A DNA stretch of 64,000 bases. Source: Streptomyces xiamenensis. GTDB taxonomy: Bacteria > Actinomycetota > Actinomycetes > Streptomycetales > Streptomycetaceae. Each line of letters begins with the position of its first letter. Positions within the stretch are counted from its first letter, which is position 1. Below are positions 18,554-26,549 of this stretch, in pieces. Both the position numbers and the translations under genes were made by a program. The stretch spans positions 1,116,001 through 1,180,000 of the forward strand of contig NZ_CP009922.3 in assembly GCF_000993785.3 (NCBI RefSeq). The letters are read 5' to 3'. The notes under the pieces were generated by a model. That model ran no database searches, had not been told where the DNA came from, and saw only the letters and a program-made list of their open reading frames with translations.

Positions 18554-19546
18554 TTGACGACCTATGAGGAGCAGACGAAGCTCACCGATCTGAGCGCCAC
18601 GGCGGAGCAGGTGCGCCGCGCCGTGGAGCGCGTGATCGAGGGCAAGCCGGAGGTCGTACGCATCTCCTTGACCGTGCTCCTGGCCGAGGGGCACCTGCTC
18701 CTGGAGGACGTGCCCGGGGTGGGCAAGACCATGCTCGCCAAGTCGCTGGCCCGGGCCATCGACTGCACGGTGCGGCGGGTGCAGTTCACCCCGGACCTGC
18801 TGCCCTCGGACATCACCGGGATCAGCGTCTACGACCAGCAGACCAGGGAATTCGAGTTCAAGCCGGGCGCGGTGTTCGCCCAGATCATGATCGGCGACGA
18901 GATCAACCGCGCCTCGCCCAAGACCCAGTCGGCGCTGCTGGAGGCGATGGAGGAGCGCCAGGTCACCGCGGACGGCCGCACCTATCCGCTGCCCGACCCG
19001 TTCATGGTGATCGCCACCCAGAACCCGGTGGAGATGGAGGGCACCTATCCGCTGCCCGAGGCGCAGCGCGACCGCTTCATGGCCCGGGTCTCGGTGGGCT
19101 ATCCGGACCCCGAGGCCGAGCTGCGGATGCTGCAGTCGCACGGCGGCTACTCCCCGCTGGACGCGCTCCAGCCGGTGGCGAGCGCCCAGGACGTGGTGAA
19201 GCTGATCGAGGCGGTGCGCGAGATCCATGTCTCGGACGCGGTCCGCCGGTACGCGGTGGACCTGGTGATCGCCACCCGCACCCACGCCGAGCTGCGTCTT
19301 GGTGCCTCGCCGCGCGCCACCCTGCAACTGCTGCGGGCCGCCAAGGCGTCCGCCGCGCTGTGCGGGCGCGGCTACGTGCTGCCCGACGACGTGCAGGCGC
19401 TGGCCGTTCCGGTGCTGGCGCACCGGCTGCTGCCCACCGCCCAGGCGCAGCTGAACCGGCGTACCTCGGAGCACATCGTCACCGAGATCGTGCACCGTAC
19501 GGCGGTGCCCTCCCCGTACGGCGCCCCGCAGCACCGGGGCTACTGA
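18554..19546 (+). CDS. MoxR family AAA+ ATPase
   Basis: MoxR ATPases act as chaperones for maturation of metal or VWA-type partners. Walker A GVGKT is at residues 55-59, Walker B is MIGDEINRASPKTQ, sensor IATQNPVEMEGTYPLPEAQRDRF follows, and a C-terminal lid contains the ASPRAT motif. I start at TTG 18554-18556 because AGGAGG lies 5 nt upstream and homologs begin with an MTTYEEQ-like sequence; GTG or ATG starts further upstream would add up to 37 residues. Its stop overlaps the start of the DUF58 gene by one base (TGATG), so the pair is coupled. Confidence 0.92.
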   Translation: MTTYEEQTKLTDLSATAEQVRRAVERVIEGKPEVVRISLTVLLAEGHLLLEDVPGVGKTMLAKSLARAIDCTVRRVQFTPDLLPSDITGISVYDQQTREFEFKPGAVFAQIMIGDEINRASPKTQSALLEAMEERQVTADGRTYPLPDPFMVIATQNPVEMEGTYPLPEAQRDRFMARVSVGYPDPEAELRMLQSHGGYSPLDALQPVASAQDVVKLIEAVREIHVSDAVRRYAVDLVIATRTHAELRLGASPRATLQLLRAAKASAALCGRGYVLPDDVQALAVPVLAHRLLPTAQAQLNRRTSEHIVTEIVHRTAVPSPYGAPQHRGY

Positions 19547-20877
19547 TGCCCGGCGGCGACGGGGACGGGCGCGGGCCGCTGCGGGCGGCCTTCGGCGGCC
19601 TGACGACGCGCGGGCGGTCGTTCCTGGCCGCCGGCGCCGCCGCCTCGGTGTGCGCCTATCTGCTGGGCCAGCCGGATCTGCTGCGGGTCGGCGCGCTGCT
19701 CGCGGCGCTGCCGGTGGTGTGCGTCCTGGTGCTGTACCTCACCCGCAACCGGGTCTCGGCCTCGCGCCGGCTGTCCCCCGCGCGGGTGCCGGCCGGCGGC
19801 GAGTCCCGGGTGCATCTGCGGGTGGACAACTGGTTCCGGCTGCCCAGCGGTCAGCTGATGCTCCAGGACCGGGTGCCGTACGTGCTGGGGCCCCGGCCGC
19901 GGTTCGTGCTGGACCGGATCGAGCCTGGCGGTCAGCGCGAGGTCAGCTACCGGGTCCGTTCCGACCAGCGCGGGCGCTATCCGCTGGGGCCGCTGGAGCT
20001 GCGGCTGGCCGACCCGTTCGGCATGGTCGAACTGCACCGCTCCTTCGACGCGTACGACGTGATGACTGTGCTGCCGCACATCGAGCGGCTGCCGGCCGTA
20101 CGGCTGGGCGGCGCCTCGGGCGGGCAGGGCGAGAGCGGGCAGCGGTCCATGGCGGTGACCGGCGAGGAGGACATCATTCCCCGCGACTACCGGTACGGGG
20201 ACGATCTGCGCCGGGTGCACTGGCGGTCCACCGCGCACCGGGGCACGCTCATGGTGCGCCGCGAGGAACAGCCGCCGCGCGCCCAGTGCACCGTGCTGCT
20301 GGACACGCGGCGTTCGGGTTACGCGGGTTCGGGGCCGCAGGCGCCCTTCGAGCGGGCGGTCTCCGGGGCCGCCTCGGTGATCTCGCACCTGGCCGAACGC
20401 GGCTACCAGGTGCGGCTGGTGACCGACACGGGTCATCTGGTCCCGGCGCCCGACCAGCAGGTGGCGGACAGCGCGGAGACGATGGGCCTGATGATGGACG
20501 CCCTGGCGGTCCTGGACCACTCCCCCCTGCCCGGGCCGCTGGACCTGGTGACCGACACCCAGGCCGTATCCGCCCCCAGGTCGGATCTCGACGGTGCGCT
20601 GGCCGCGCTGGCCGGCACCGAGACCGGATTGCTGATCGCCTTTCTCGGCGCGCCGGACGCGGCGGCGATCGCCCAGCTGGCGCGGTTGCGGCAGCGGGCG
20701 TCCGGGGGGGTCGCCTTCGTGGCGGCGGGCCAGCTGGACCCGGCGGTGGAGGCCGGGGCGCTGGGGCAGTTGCGGGAGAGCGGCTGGGCCGCGCTGCCGC
20801 TGCACCCCGGGGTGCCGCTGGCGCAGGTGTGGCAGCAGGCCGACGGGGAACGAGCCGGCGCGTACAGGGGGCTGTGA
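19546..20877 (+). CDS. DUF58 (VWA-like) membrane protein
   Basis: This protein of 443 aa has two N-terminal membrane segments (about 25-58) and then a cytoplasmic DUF58 domain with the hallmark stretch IIPRDYRYGDDLRRVHWRSTAH (about 200-225) followed by TLMVRREEQPP. DUF58 proteins resemble von Willebrand A domains and accompany MoxR ATPases. The ATG shares a base with the MoxR stop. A long minus-strand frame crosses this gene but is a GC shadow. The function is unknown; context suggests a membrane partner of the MoxR chaperone. Confidence 0.9.
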   Translation: MPGGDGDGRGPLRAAFGGLTTRGRSFLAAGAAASVCAYLLGQPDLLRVGALLAALPVVCVLVLYLTRNRVSASRRLSPARVPAGGESRVHLRVDNWFRLPSGQLMLQDRVPYVLGPRPRFVLDRIEPGGQREVSYRVRSDQRGRYPLGPLELRLADPFGMVELHRSFDAYDVMTVLPHIERLPAVRLGGASGGQGESGQRSMAVTGEEDIIPRDYRYGDDLRRVHWRSTAHRGTLMVRREEQPPRAQCTVLLDTRRSGYAGSGPQAPFERAVSGAASVISHLAERGYQVRLVTDTGHLVPAPDQQVADSAETMGLMMDALAVLDHSPLPGPLDLVTDTQAVSAPRSDLDGALAALAGTETGLLIAFLGAPDAAAIAQLARLRQRASGGVAFVAAGQLDPAVEAGALGQLRESGWAALPLHPGVPLAQVWQQADGERAGAYRGL

Positions 20878-20880
20878 GCG

Positions 20881-23310
20881 GTGTTGGAGACCAGGCCGAG
20901 GGTCGCGCTGGCGGCGTGGCTGGCCACGATGGGCTCGGCGGCGGCGCTGCTGCCGCTGGTGAGGGACAGCGGCTGGCTGGTGCAGGCCGGGCTGCTGCTG
21001 GCCGCCCAGACCGCCACCGGGATGGTGGCGCGGCGGTTGGGCGCGCCCGCCGCGCTGGCGGTCGCGGCCCAGGTGCTGGTGTCGCTGCTGCTGGTGACGG
21101 TGAGCACGGTGTCCGCGTACGCGCTGGGCGGCCTGCTGCCGGGGCCCGAGGCGTTCGGCCGGTTCGGTGAGCTGCTGTCGGCGGGCGCCGAGGACATCGG
21201 CCACTACGTGGCACCGGCCCCGATGACGGACGGCATCCGGCTGATGCTGCTGGCCGGGGTGCTGCTGATCGGGCTGCTGGTGGATGTCCTGGCGGTCACC
21301 TCGGCGAGCGCCGCGGCGGCGGGGCTGCCGCTGCTGGCGCTGTACTCGATAGCGGCCGGGGTCAACCAGGAGCAGGCCGGCTGGCTGTACTTCCTCGCAG
21401 CGGCGGCGGGCTATCTGCTGCTTCTGCTGGCCGAGGGCCAGGAGCGGCTGGACCGCTGGGGCCGCTACTTCACCGGCCCGGGGCCGGCCCGCGGATACGG
21501 GTACGGACAGCCTGCCGCCGCGGCGCCGCCCGCGCAGTCGGCGGGGCCCCGGCTGCGGGCCGGCCGGCGGATCGGCGCGCTGACGCTGGGCGCCGCGGTG
21601 CTGGCGCCCGTCCTGATGCCCACGCTGGGCGAGGGCCTGCTGGACCTGGACGGCCGCGGCTCGGGCACCGGCACCGGCGGCTCGGGCCCGATCAGCTCGG
21701 TCAACCCGGTGGTGGCACTCCAGGACCAGCTGAACCAGCCGCAGAACCAGCAGGTGCTCACCTACCGCACCGAGGGCGGCGACCCCACCGGCATGTATCT
21801 GCGGCTGGTGGCGCTGGACGAGTTCACCGGCAGCGAGTGGAAGTCCTCGCGCTGGCTGGAGAACGAGGTGCCCGCGGCCCCGTGGCTGGTACCCGGACTC
21901 GGCCCCGGCGTGGCCTTCCAGGAGATGACCACGGAGATAGAGGCCAGCGGCTCGTACGCGCAGACCTCGCTGCCGGTGCCCTACCCGGCGGTGTCGGTGA
22001 TGACGGACGGGGCGTGGTGGTTCGACCGCGGTTCGCAGACCCTGGTCTCGGACAACGGGCGGATGACCACCCAGGGCCGGACCTGGACGGTGACGCACCG
22101 CCAGGTGCAGCCCACCGCCGAGCAGCTGGCCGGGGCGCCGCCCGCCCCCGCCAACCTCGCCTCCTACTACACCCAGGTGCCCCCCGACCTTCCGGAGGTC
22201 GTCGCCGAGCTGGCGCGGGAGGTCACGGCCGACGCCGCCGACGACCACGCGCGGGCGGTGGCGCTCCAGGACTGGTTCGCCAAGGACGGCGGCTTCCGGT
22301 ACAACACCGATGTCTCCTCGGGCAGCGGCAGTGAGGCGATCGCCGCGTTCCTGGAGGACCGCGAGGGCTTCTGCGTCCACTTCGCGTTCAGCATGGCGGC
22401 CATGGCGCGCACCCTGGGCATCCCGGCGCAGGTGGCGGTCGGCTTCACTCCGGGCGACCGGCAGGTGGACGGCTCCTACCGGGTCGGCCTGCACAACGCG
22501 CACGCCTGGCCCGAGCTGTACTTCGAGGGCGTGGGCTGGACCCGCTTCGAGCCCACCCCGGGACAGGGCAACACCCCCGATTACACGCTCCCGGAGGCCG
22601 ACCGCCCCGACCCGGCCCAGCCGGGCGAGGAGGACACGGAGACCGCGGAGCCGGAGGCCCCCGAGAACTCGCCGGCGCCCACCGACCCGGAGACCTGCGA
22701 CCCGGTGCGGGAGGCAGCCGCGTGCGAGAGCGAGGCCCCCGCCCCGGCCGGCGGCGGTTCCGGCGGCGGGCCCTCCCCGGGGCCGTGGCTGTGGGGGGCG
22801 GGCGCCGCGCTGGCGCTGCTCGCCGTGCTCGCCGTGCCGCCGCTGTGGCGCGAGCGGGTGCGGTCTAGGCGCCTGGCGCCCGGTGCGGGGGCGACGGCCG
22901 CCTGGCAGGAGCTGAGCGACAGCGCCTGGGACCTGGGGCTCGGGCCGCTGGCGGCGGAGACGCCGCGGCAGTCCGCCACCAGGATCACCACCGTGATCCC
23001 CCTGGACGCCGCGGCCCGGGACGCCGTCCACCGGCTGGCCACCGGGGTGGAGCGGGAGCTGTACGCGCCCGCGCCGCCCGGGGCCGGTGCGCCGGGGGCG
23101 GAGCCGGCGGACGAGGGGCCGGCCCGGGACGTACGGACGGCCCTGGCCGGGCTGCGGGCCGGGGTCGGGCGCGGGACCCGGTGGCGGGCACTGCTGTTGC
23201 CGCGCTCCGCCATTCGGGTGACTTACCGGATGAGTGAACAACGGCTGCGGGCCGCCCGGCGGCTGCGTGAACGCCGCACCGCATTCCTCGGGAAAATGCG
23301 GAAAGCCTGA
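20881..23310 (+). CDS. TgpA-type membrane transglutaminase-like protein
   Basis: The 809 aa protein has about six N-terminal membrane segments, an extracytoplasmic transglutaminase core and one C-terminal membrane helix (WLWGAGAALALLAVLAV). The core has the nucleophile C498 in EGFCVHFAFSMAAMAR and H541 in NAHAWPELYFEG. The third catalytic position is Glu in RFEPTPG where many relatives have Asp. It starts at GTG 20881, 3 nt after DUF58, completing the MoxR/DUF58/TgpA operon. The substrate is unknown; envelope proteins or peptidoglycan peptides are possible. Confidence 0.9.
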   Translation: MLETRPRVALAAWLATMGSAAALLPLVRDSGWLVQAGLLLAAQTATGMVARRLGAPAALAVAAQVLVSLLLVTVSTVSAYALGGLLPGPEAFGRFGELLSAGAEDIGHYVAPAPMTDGIRLMLLAGVLLIGLLVDVLAVTSASAAAAGLPLLALYSIAAGVNQEQAGWLYFLAAAAGYLLLLLAEGQERLDRWGRYFTGPGPARGYGYGQPAAAAPPAQSAGPRLRAGRRIGALTLGAAVLAPVLMPTLGEGLLDLDGRGSGTGTGGSGPISSVNPVVALQDQLNQPQNQQVLTYRTEGGDPTGMYLRLVALDEFTGSEWKSSRWLENEVPAAPWLVPGLGPGVAFQEMTTEIEASGSYAQTSLPVPYPAVSVMTDGAWWFDRGSQTLVSDNGRMTTQGRTWTVTHRQVQPTAEQLAGAPPAPANLASYYTQVPPDLPEVVAELAREVTADAADDHARAVALQDWFAKDGGFRYNTDVSSGSGSEAIAAFLEDREGFCVHFAFSMAAMARTLGIPAQVAVGFTPGDRQVDGSYRVGLHNAHAWPELYFEGVGWTRFEPTPGQGNTPDYTLPEADRPDPAQPGEEDTETAEPEAPENSPAPTDPETCDPVREAAACESEAPAPAGGGSGGGPSPGPWLWGAGAALALLAVLAVPPLWRERVRSRRLAPGAGATAAWQELSDSAWDLGLGPLAAETPRQSATRITTVIPLDAAARDAVHRLATGVERELYAPAPPGAGAPGAEPADEGPARDVRTALAGLRAGVGRGTRWRALLLPRSAIRVTYRMSEQRLRAARRLRERRTAFLGKMRKA

Positions 23311-23350
23311 AAGCCCGGAAAGGGAAAGAACGGGCACCCAGAAGCACAAC

Positions 23351-23388
23351 GGAAGGGCCCGCCGGTTCCCGGACCGGCGGGCCCTTCC
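23351..23388. terminator. Bidirectional terminator
   Basis: A perfect 16-bp stem (23351-23366 with 23373-23388, GGAAGGGCCCGCCGGT arm) and 6-nt loop lies between the convergent TgpA and DUF3040 genes. It can serve both directions. No long T-run follows, as usual in this group. Confidence 0.85.
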
Positions 23389-23422
23389 GCACCTTCACCC
23401 CCGGAATCCCGGGGATCTTCGC

Positions 23423-23818
23423 TCAATCGCCGCGATCATCGCGGCGGCGCTGCCAGCGCTCCTCCATACGGGTCATCATCGAACGCCGCTGCTTGTGCGG
23501 CCGCTGTCCCTTGCCGCCGCCCGCGGGGGCCGCCCCCTCGCCGGGCGCGGGAGCCTTCCGCCAGCCGGTGACGGCGATGACCGCACACCCCAGCATGATC
23601 ACAAAACCGACGACGCTGAGCCAGATCAGCTGGGCGACCATGCCGCCCATCAGGAGCGCGATGCCCACCAGGAATCCGGCGATCGCCTGGTACACCCGCT
23701 TGCGGGTGAACGTCCGCAGCTCACTGCCCTCAAGCGCTGTCGCGAACTTGGGATCTTCGGCGTACAGCGCTCGCTCCATTTGTTCGAGCATGCGCTGCTC
23801 GTGGTCCGAGAGCGGCAC
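23423..23818 (-). CDS. DUF3040 domain membrane protein
   Basis: The 131 aa protein begins MPLSDHEQRMLEQMERALYAEDPKFA, the diagnostic DUF3040 motif, and has two adjacent membrane helices (about 45-65 and 67-86) with a basic tail (HKQRRSMMTRMEERWQRRR). GTG at 23816-23818 follows an AGGAGG SD. Function is unknown, but the family is restricted to actinobacteria and commonly sits near cell-division genes. It is convergent with the MoxR operon. Confidence 0.9.
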   Translation of the reverse strand: MPLSDHEQRMLEQMERALYAEDPKFATALEGSELRTFTRKRVYQAIAGFLVGIALLMGGMVAQLIWLSVVGFVIMLGCAVIAVTGWRKAPAPGEGAAPAGGGKGQRPHKQRRSMMTRMEERWQRRRDDRGD

Positions 23819-24022
23819 GGAGTCCTCCTACTCGCCGGCCGCGGAGGCGACCGTTTCCGACTCTTTCCAGGATAGGCAGGGAAGGCTCCCTGTGAAACCC
23901 ACCCCAGTTCGCCAATTTCACCCACCCGCCGGGTGACGCGGATCCACGGGATCGGACAAGTCTTTCCCGTCCCCGACCCGGGTCATGCCGGAGGGCTGAC
24001 TGCCGATAATACGGGGCGGAGA

Positions 24023-24838
24023 TCACATTTGGCGGCCCGGCGCCTCATGGGGCAGCCGGGCGAGCAGATGCAGCTGTCCGGCGACCGCCTGGAAGGCCGG
24101 CAGCTCGGCCGCCTCGGCCTCCAGCGCCGCCAGCGCGCGCAGCGCGTCCGGCTCGGTGTCCACCAGCACTCCGGGCACCAGATCGGCGAAGATCCGCACC
24201 CCGTGCACCGCCCCCGGCTCCAGCCCCGCCTCGGTGACCAGCGCGGCCAGCTCCTGGGGCGTGTAGCGGCGCGGTACGGGGTCGGCCTCGCCCCAGCGGC
24301 CGTCCGGGTCGCCCAGCGCCCTCCTGGCCTCCTTGAAGCGCCCCGCCAGGGCACGGGAGAGCACCGCCCCGCCCACCCCGGCCGCCAGCAGGCTCAGCGT
24401 GCCGCCACCGGGACGCAGGGCCCCGGCCACGGCGGCCAGACCGGCGCGCGGATCGTCCACGTACTCCAGCACCCCGTGGCAGAAGACCATGTCGTAGCCG
24501 CCCGGCTCGGCGACGTCCAGCAGGCCCTGGGTGTCGCCCTGCACGCCGTGCACCCGGTCCGCCACGCCTTCCTCGGCGGCCCGCCGCTGGAGGGCGAAGA
24601 GCGCGTTGGGGCTCGGGTCCACGACGGTCACCCGGTGGCCGAGCCCGGCCACGGGCACGGCGAAGCTGCCGCTGCCGCCTCCGGTGTCCAGCACGTCCAG
24701 GACCGGCCGGCCGGTCTCGGCGGCCCGCTCGGTGAGGGCACGACGCAGCACCTCCCACACCACGCCGGTGCGCAGCACGGTGTGCGGCCCCGGGGACAGC
24801 GGTCCGCCCGCGTCCCGGGCCGGGGGGTTGGACGGCAT
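24023..24838 (-). CDS. SAM-dependent class I methyltransferase
   Basis: The 271 aa protein has the SAM-binding motif I VLDVLDTGGGSGSFAVPVAGLG (about 46-67), motif II VTVVDPSPNAL, and the post-motif FCHGVLEYVDDP with LRPGGGTLSLL. This is the arrangement of methyltransferases acting on small molecules or tRNA. The acceptor cannot be told. ATG at 24836-24838 follows a GAGGAG SD. It is followed after 204 nt by DUF3040 and preceded by the SAV_6107-type gene. Confidence 0.85.
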   Translation of the reverse strand: MPSNPPARDAGGPLSPGPHTVLRTGVVWEVLRRALTERAAETGRPVLDVLDTGGGSGSFAVPVAGLGHRVTVVDPSPNALFALQRRAAEEGVADRVHGVQGDTQGLLDVAEPGGYDMVFCHGVLEYVDDPRAGLAAVAGALRPGGGTLSLLAAGVGGAVLSRALAGRFKEARRALGDPDGRWGEADPVPRRYTPQELAALVTEAGLEPGAVHGVRIFADLVPGVLVDTEPDALRALAALEAEAAELPAFQAVAGQLHLLARLPHEAPGRQM

Positions 24839-24932
24839 GACGGGCGGCTCCTCGAAGTGCTGTGTACTGCTGTGCTGCCGCGTACCGCCGGTCCTGCGGG
24901 TGCGCGGCCCGCCGTACGCGGGCAGCCACAGC

Positions 24933-25400
24933 CTACTTCGGCACCGGACCTCCGGGGTCCTCGGTCCGCAGCACCGGCTGCCTGATCAGCATGGACTCCA
25001 CCAGCCGCAGGAAGAACCCGGCCGCCCGCCGCAGCTCGGCGGCCTCCCGCAGATCGGCGGCCCGGCGTATCCCGGCGTCTATCCGGGCCCGGCGGGCGGC
25101 GCTGGCGGCGAACAGGGTGCTCCACTCGGACAGTTCCGGGGCGATCTCCGGCAGCACCTCCCACACGCTGCGGATCCGGCTGCGGCCCCGCGCGGTCGGC
25201 TCGGGGCGGCCCCGGGCGGCGACCACGGCCGCGGCGGTGCGCAGCGCGGCGAGATGGGCGGCCACGTACGCCTCGCCCGGGTCGGGCAGCGTGGCGGCCT
25301 CGTCCAGCCCGCGCGCGGCCTGGGCGAGGAGATCGAGGGCGGCGGGCGGCGCCGGGGCGCGGCGCGGCACCCGGTGCACGTCGGCGGGGATTCCGGTCAT
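24933..25400 (-). CDS. SAV_6107 family HEPN-domain protein
   Basis: This all-helical protein of 155 aa has the family features RAPAPPAALDLLAQAARGLDEA, AYVAAHLAALRTAAAVVAARGRP and a C-terminal RRAAGFFLRLVESML. HEPN domains often bind nucleotides or RNA, but no R-x4-6-H nuclease motif is evident, so no activity is claimed. I start at ATG 25398-25400, which follows GGAGG by 9 nt; the frame is open another 59 codons upstream. It is divergent from the TetR gene. Confidence 0.75.
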   Translation of the reverse strand: MTGIPADVHRVPRRAPAPPAALDLLAQAARGLDEAATLPDPGEAYVAAHLAALRTAAAVVAARGRPEPTARGRSRIRSVWEVLPEIAPELSEWSTLFAASAARRARIDAGIRRAADLREAAELRRAAGFFLRLVESMLIRQPVLRTEDPGGPVPK

Positions 25401-25570
25401 GACGAGCCTCCAGTCGTCATTCGGCGGTGCTGCTCTTCGTGTGTCGGTCCGTTCTTCGCATCTGGGCACATGCTGACGCATGCCACTGACAATCCGCGCT
25501 GAGCACTGCAAACACCTGCACATACGCCCCGCGGGCCCCAACAGCCTTGTGGTGAGGAGAGAATCGGCGC

Positions 25571-26188
25571 ATGACACGCGCGATCAGCAACCGTCGCAAC
25601 GCGACGCGGCAAAGGCTCTACGACGCGGCGGTGACGCTCATCGCCGCACAGGGCTTCTCCGCCACGACGGTGGAGGAGATCGCCGAGCGCGCGGGGGTCG
25701 CCAAGGGCACCGTCTACTACAACTTCGCCGGCAAGAGCGAGCTGTTCGAGGAAGTGCTGCGGGATGGGGTGGGCCGGCTCGCCGGCGAGCTGCACCGGGC
25801 CGACGAGGCGGCGCTGGACCGGGGGACGGACGCGGTCGGGCGGCTGTCGGCGATAGCCCTGGCCGGGCTGGTGTTCATCGAACGCAATCCCTCGCTCACC
25901 CGGCTGTTCACCGCCGAGCTGTGGCGTACCCACCGGGCCTGGCACGCCACCTTGCTGTCCGCCCGGCGGCAGGCGGTGGAGGTGGTGGAGCGCGTGCTGC
26001 ACGAGGGGGTGAAGGGCGGGGAGCTGGACCCGGCGCTCGATGTGGAGCTGACGGCGGGCGCGTTAGTGGGGATGATCCTGGTGGGGGCCCTGGACTGGCT
26101 CTCGTTCCATCCCGAACGGCCGCTGCGCGATGTTCATCTGGCGCTGGCCCGGCTGCTGCACGGCCGGGTGCGGGCGGACGCGCCCTGA
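25571..26188 (+). CDS. TetR family transcriptional regulator with a TTA codon
   Basis: The N-terminal helix-turn-helix (RQRLYDAAVTLIAAQGFSATTVEEIAERAGVAKGTVYYNFAGKSELFEEVL, about 13-64, in pieces no longer than needed to recognise the family) is standard. The C-terminal ligand domain is helical, 205 aa in all. Leu165 is encoded by TTA (26063-26065), a codon that in Streptomyces needs the developmentally regulated bldA tRNA; I saw no other in-frame TTA in the genes of this window. The regulator is divergent from the SAV_6107 gene and upstream of an unlinked oxidoreductase, so its target is not obvious. Confidence 0.9.
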   Translation: MTRAISNRRNATRQRLYDAAVTLIAAQGFSATTVEEIAERAGVAKGTVYYNFAGKSELFEEVLRDGVGRLAGELHRADEAALDRGTDAVGRLSAIALAGLVFIERNPSLTRLFTAELWRTHRAWHATLLSARRQAVEVVERVLHEGVKGGELDPALDVELTAGALVGMILVGALDWLSFHPERPLRDVHLALARLLHGRVRADAP

Positions 26189-26549
26189 GCCGCGCCGTGG
26201 TCCTGCGCCCTCGTCCTGCGCCCTCGTCCTGCGCCCTGGTCGGTGCCGCGAGCGCGACAAGCAGCGGTGCGCAGGGTCGGCGCGGGAGAGCCGGGGCCCG
26301 GAGCCGCTCCGCCGCCCCGTGCCGGCGGTGCGGACCCCGGTTCCCGCTGATCGACAGCCTGCCGTCCGGCGGCACTCCCGCCCATCCGCTCTCGTGCTCA
26401 GGCCGGTACTCATCCGGTCTCTGAGTAGGCCGGCCCCCGGCTAGGTACCTTTGTGCCCGCCGGACCCGCGGGACGCCCCGGCACGGACCGCCCAGGCCCC
26501 GGGGAGACCGTTCGAACCGGCCCGCACGGCCCCGGGTAGGGTGCGGCGC
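26189..26549. other. 361-bp gap between TetR and oxidoreductase genes, with a 13-bp tandem repeat
   Basis: No coding region is supported here. At 26201-26239 a 13-bp unit (TCCTGCGCCCTCG) occurs three times in tandem, the last with one mismatch, just after the TetR stop. The end of the gap holds the candidate promoter of the downstream gene. The rest shows nothing that I recognise. Confidence 0.6.
26512..26541 (+). promoter_or_regulatory. Candidate leaderless promoter of the CrtI-like gene
   Basis: TCGAAC (26512-26517) and TAGGGT (26536-26541) are 18 nt apart. The hexamer ends 8 nt before the ATG at 26550, so transcription should begin within 1-2 nt of the start codon and no SD is present. 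Confidence 0.45.

Noticed and set aside
19540..23349. A 1269-codon minus-strand open frame across the DUF58 and TgpA genes
   Set aside because: The sequence is Arg/Gly/Pro/His-rich without any domain, and the opposite strand encodes two well-recognised proteins with an operon layout. It is a frame kept open by high GC.
24933..25577. The longer 214-codon form of the SAV_6107 protein
   Set aside because: The extra 59 N-terminal residues are Cys/Arg-rich without conservation character, and a good SD precedes the internal ATG at 25400.
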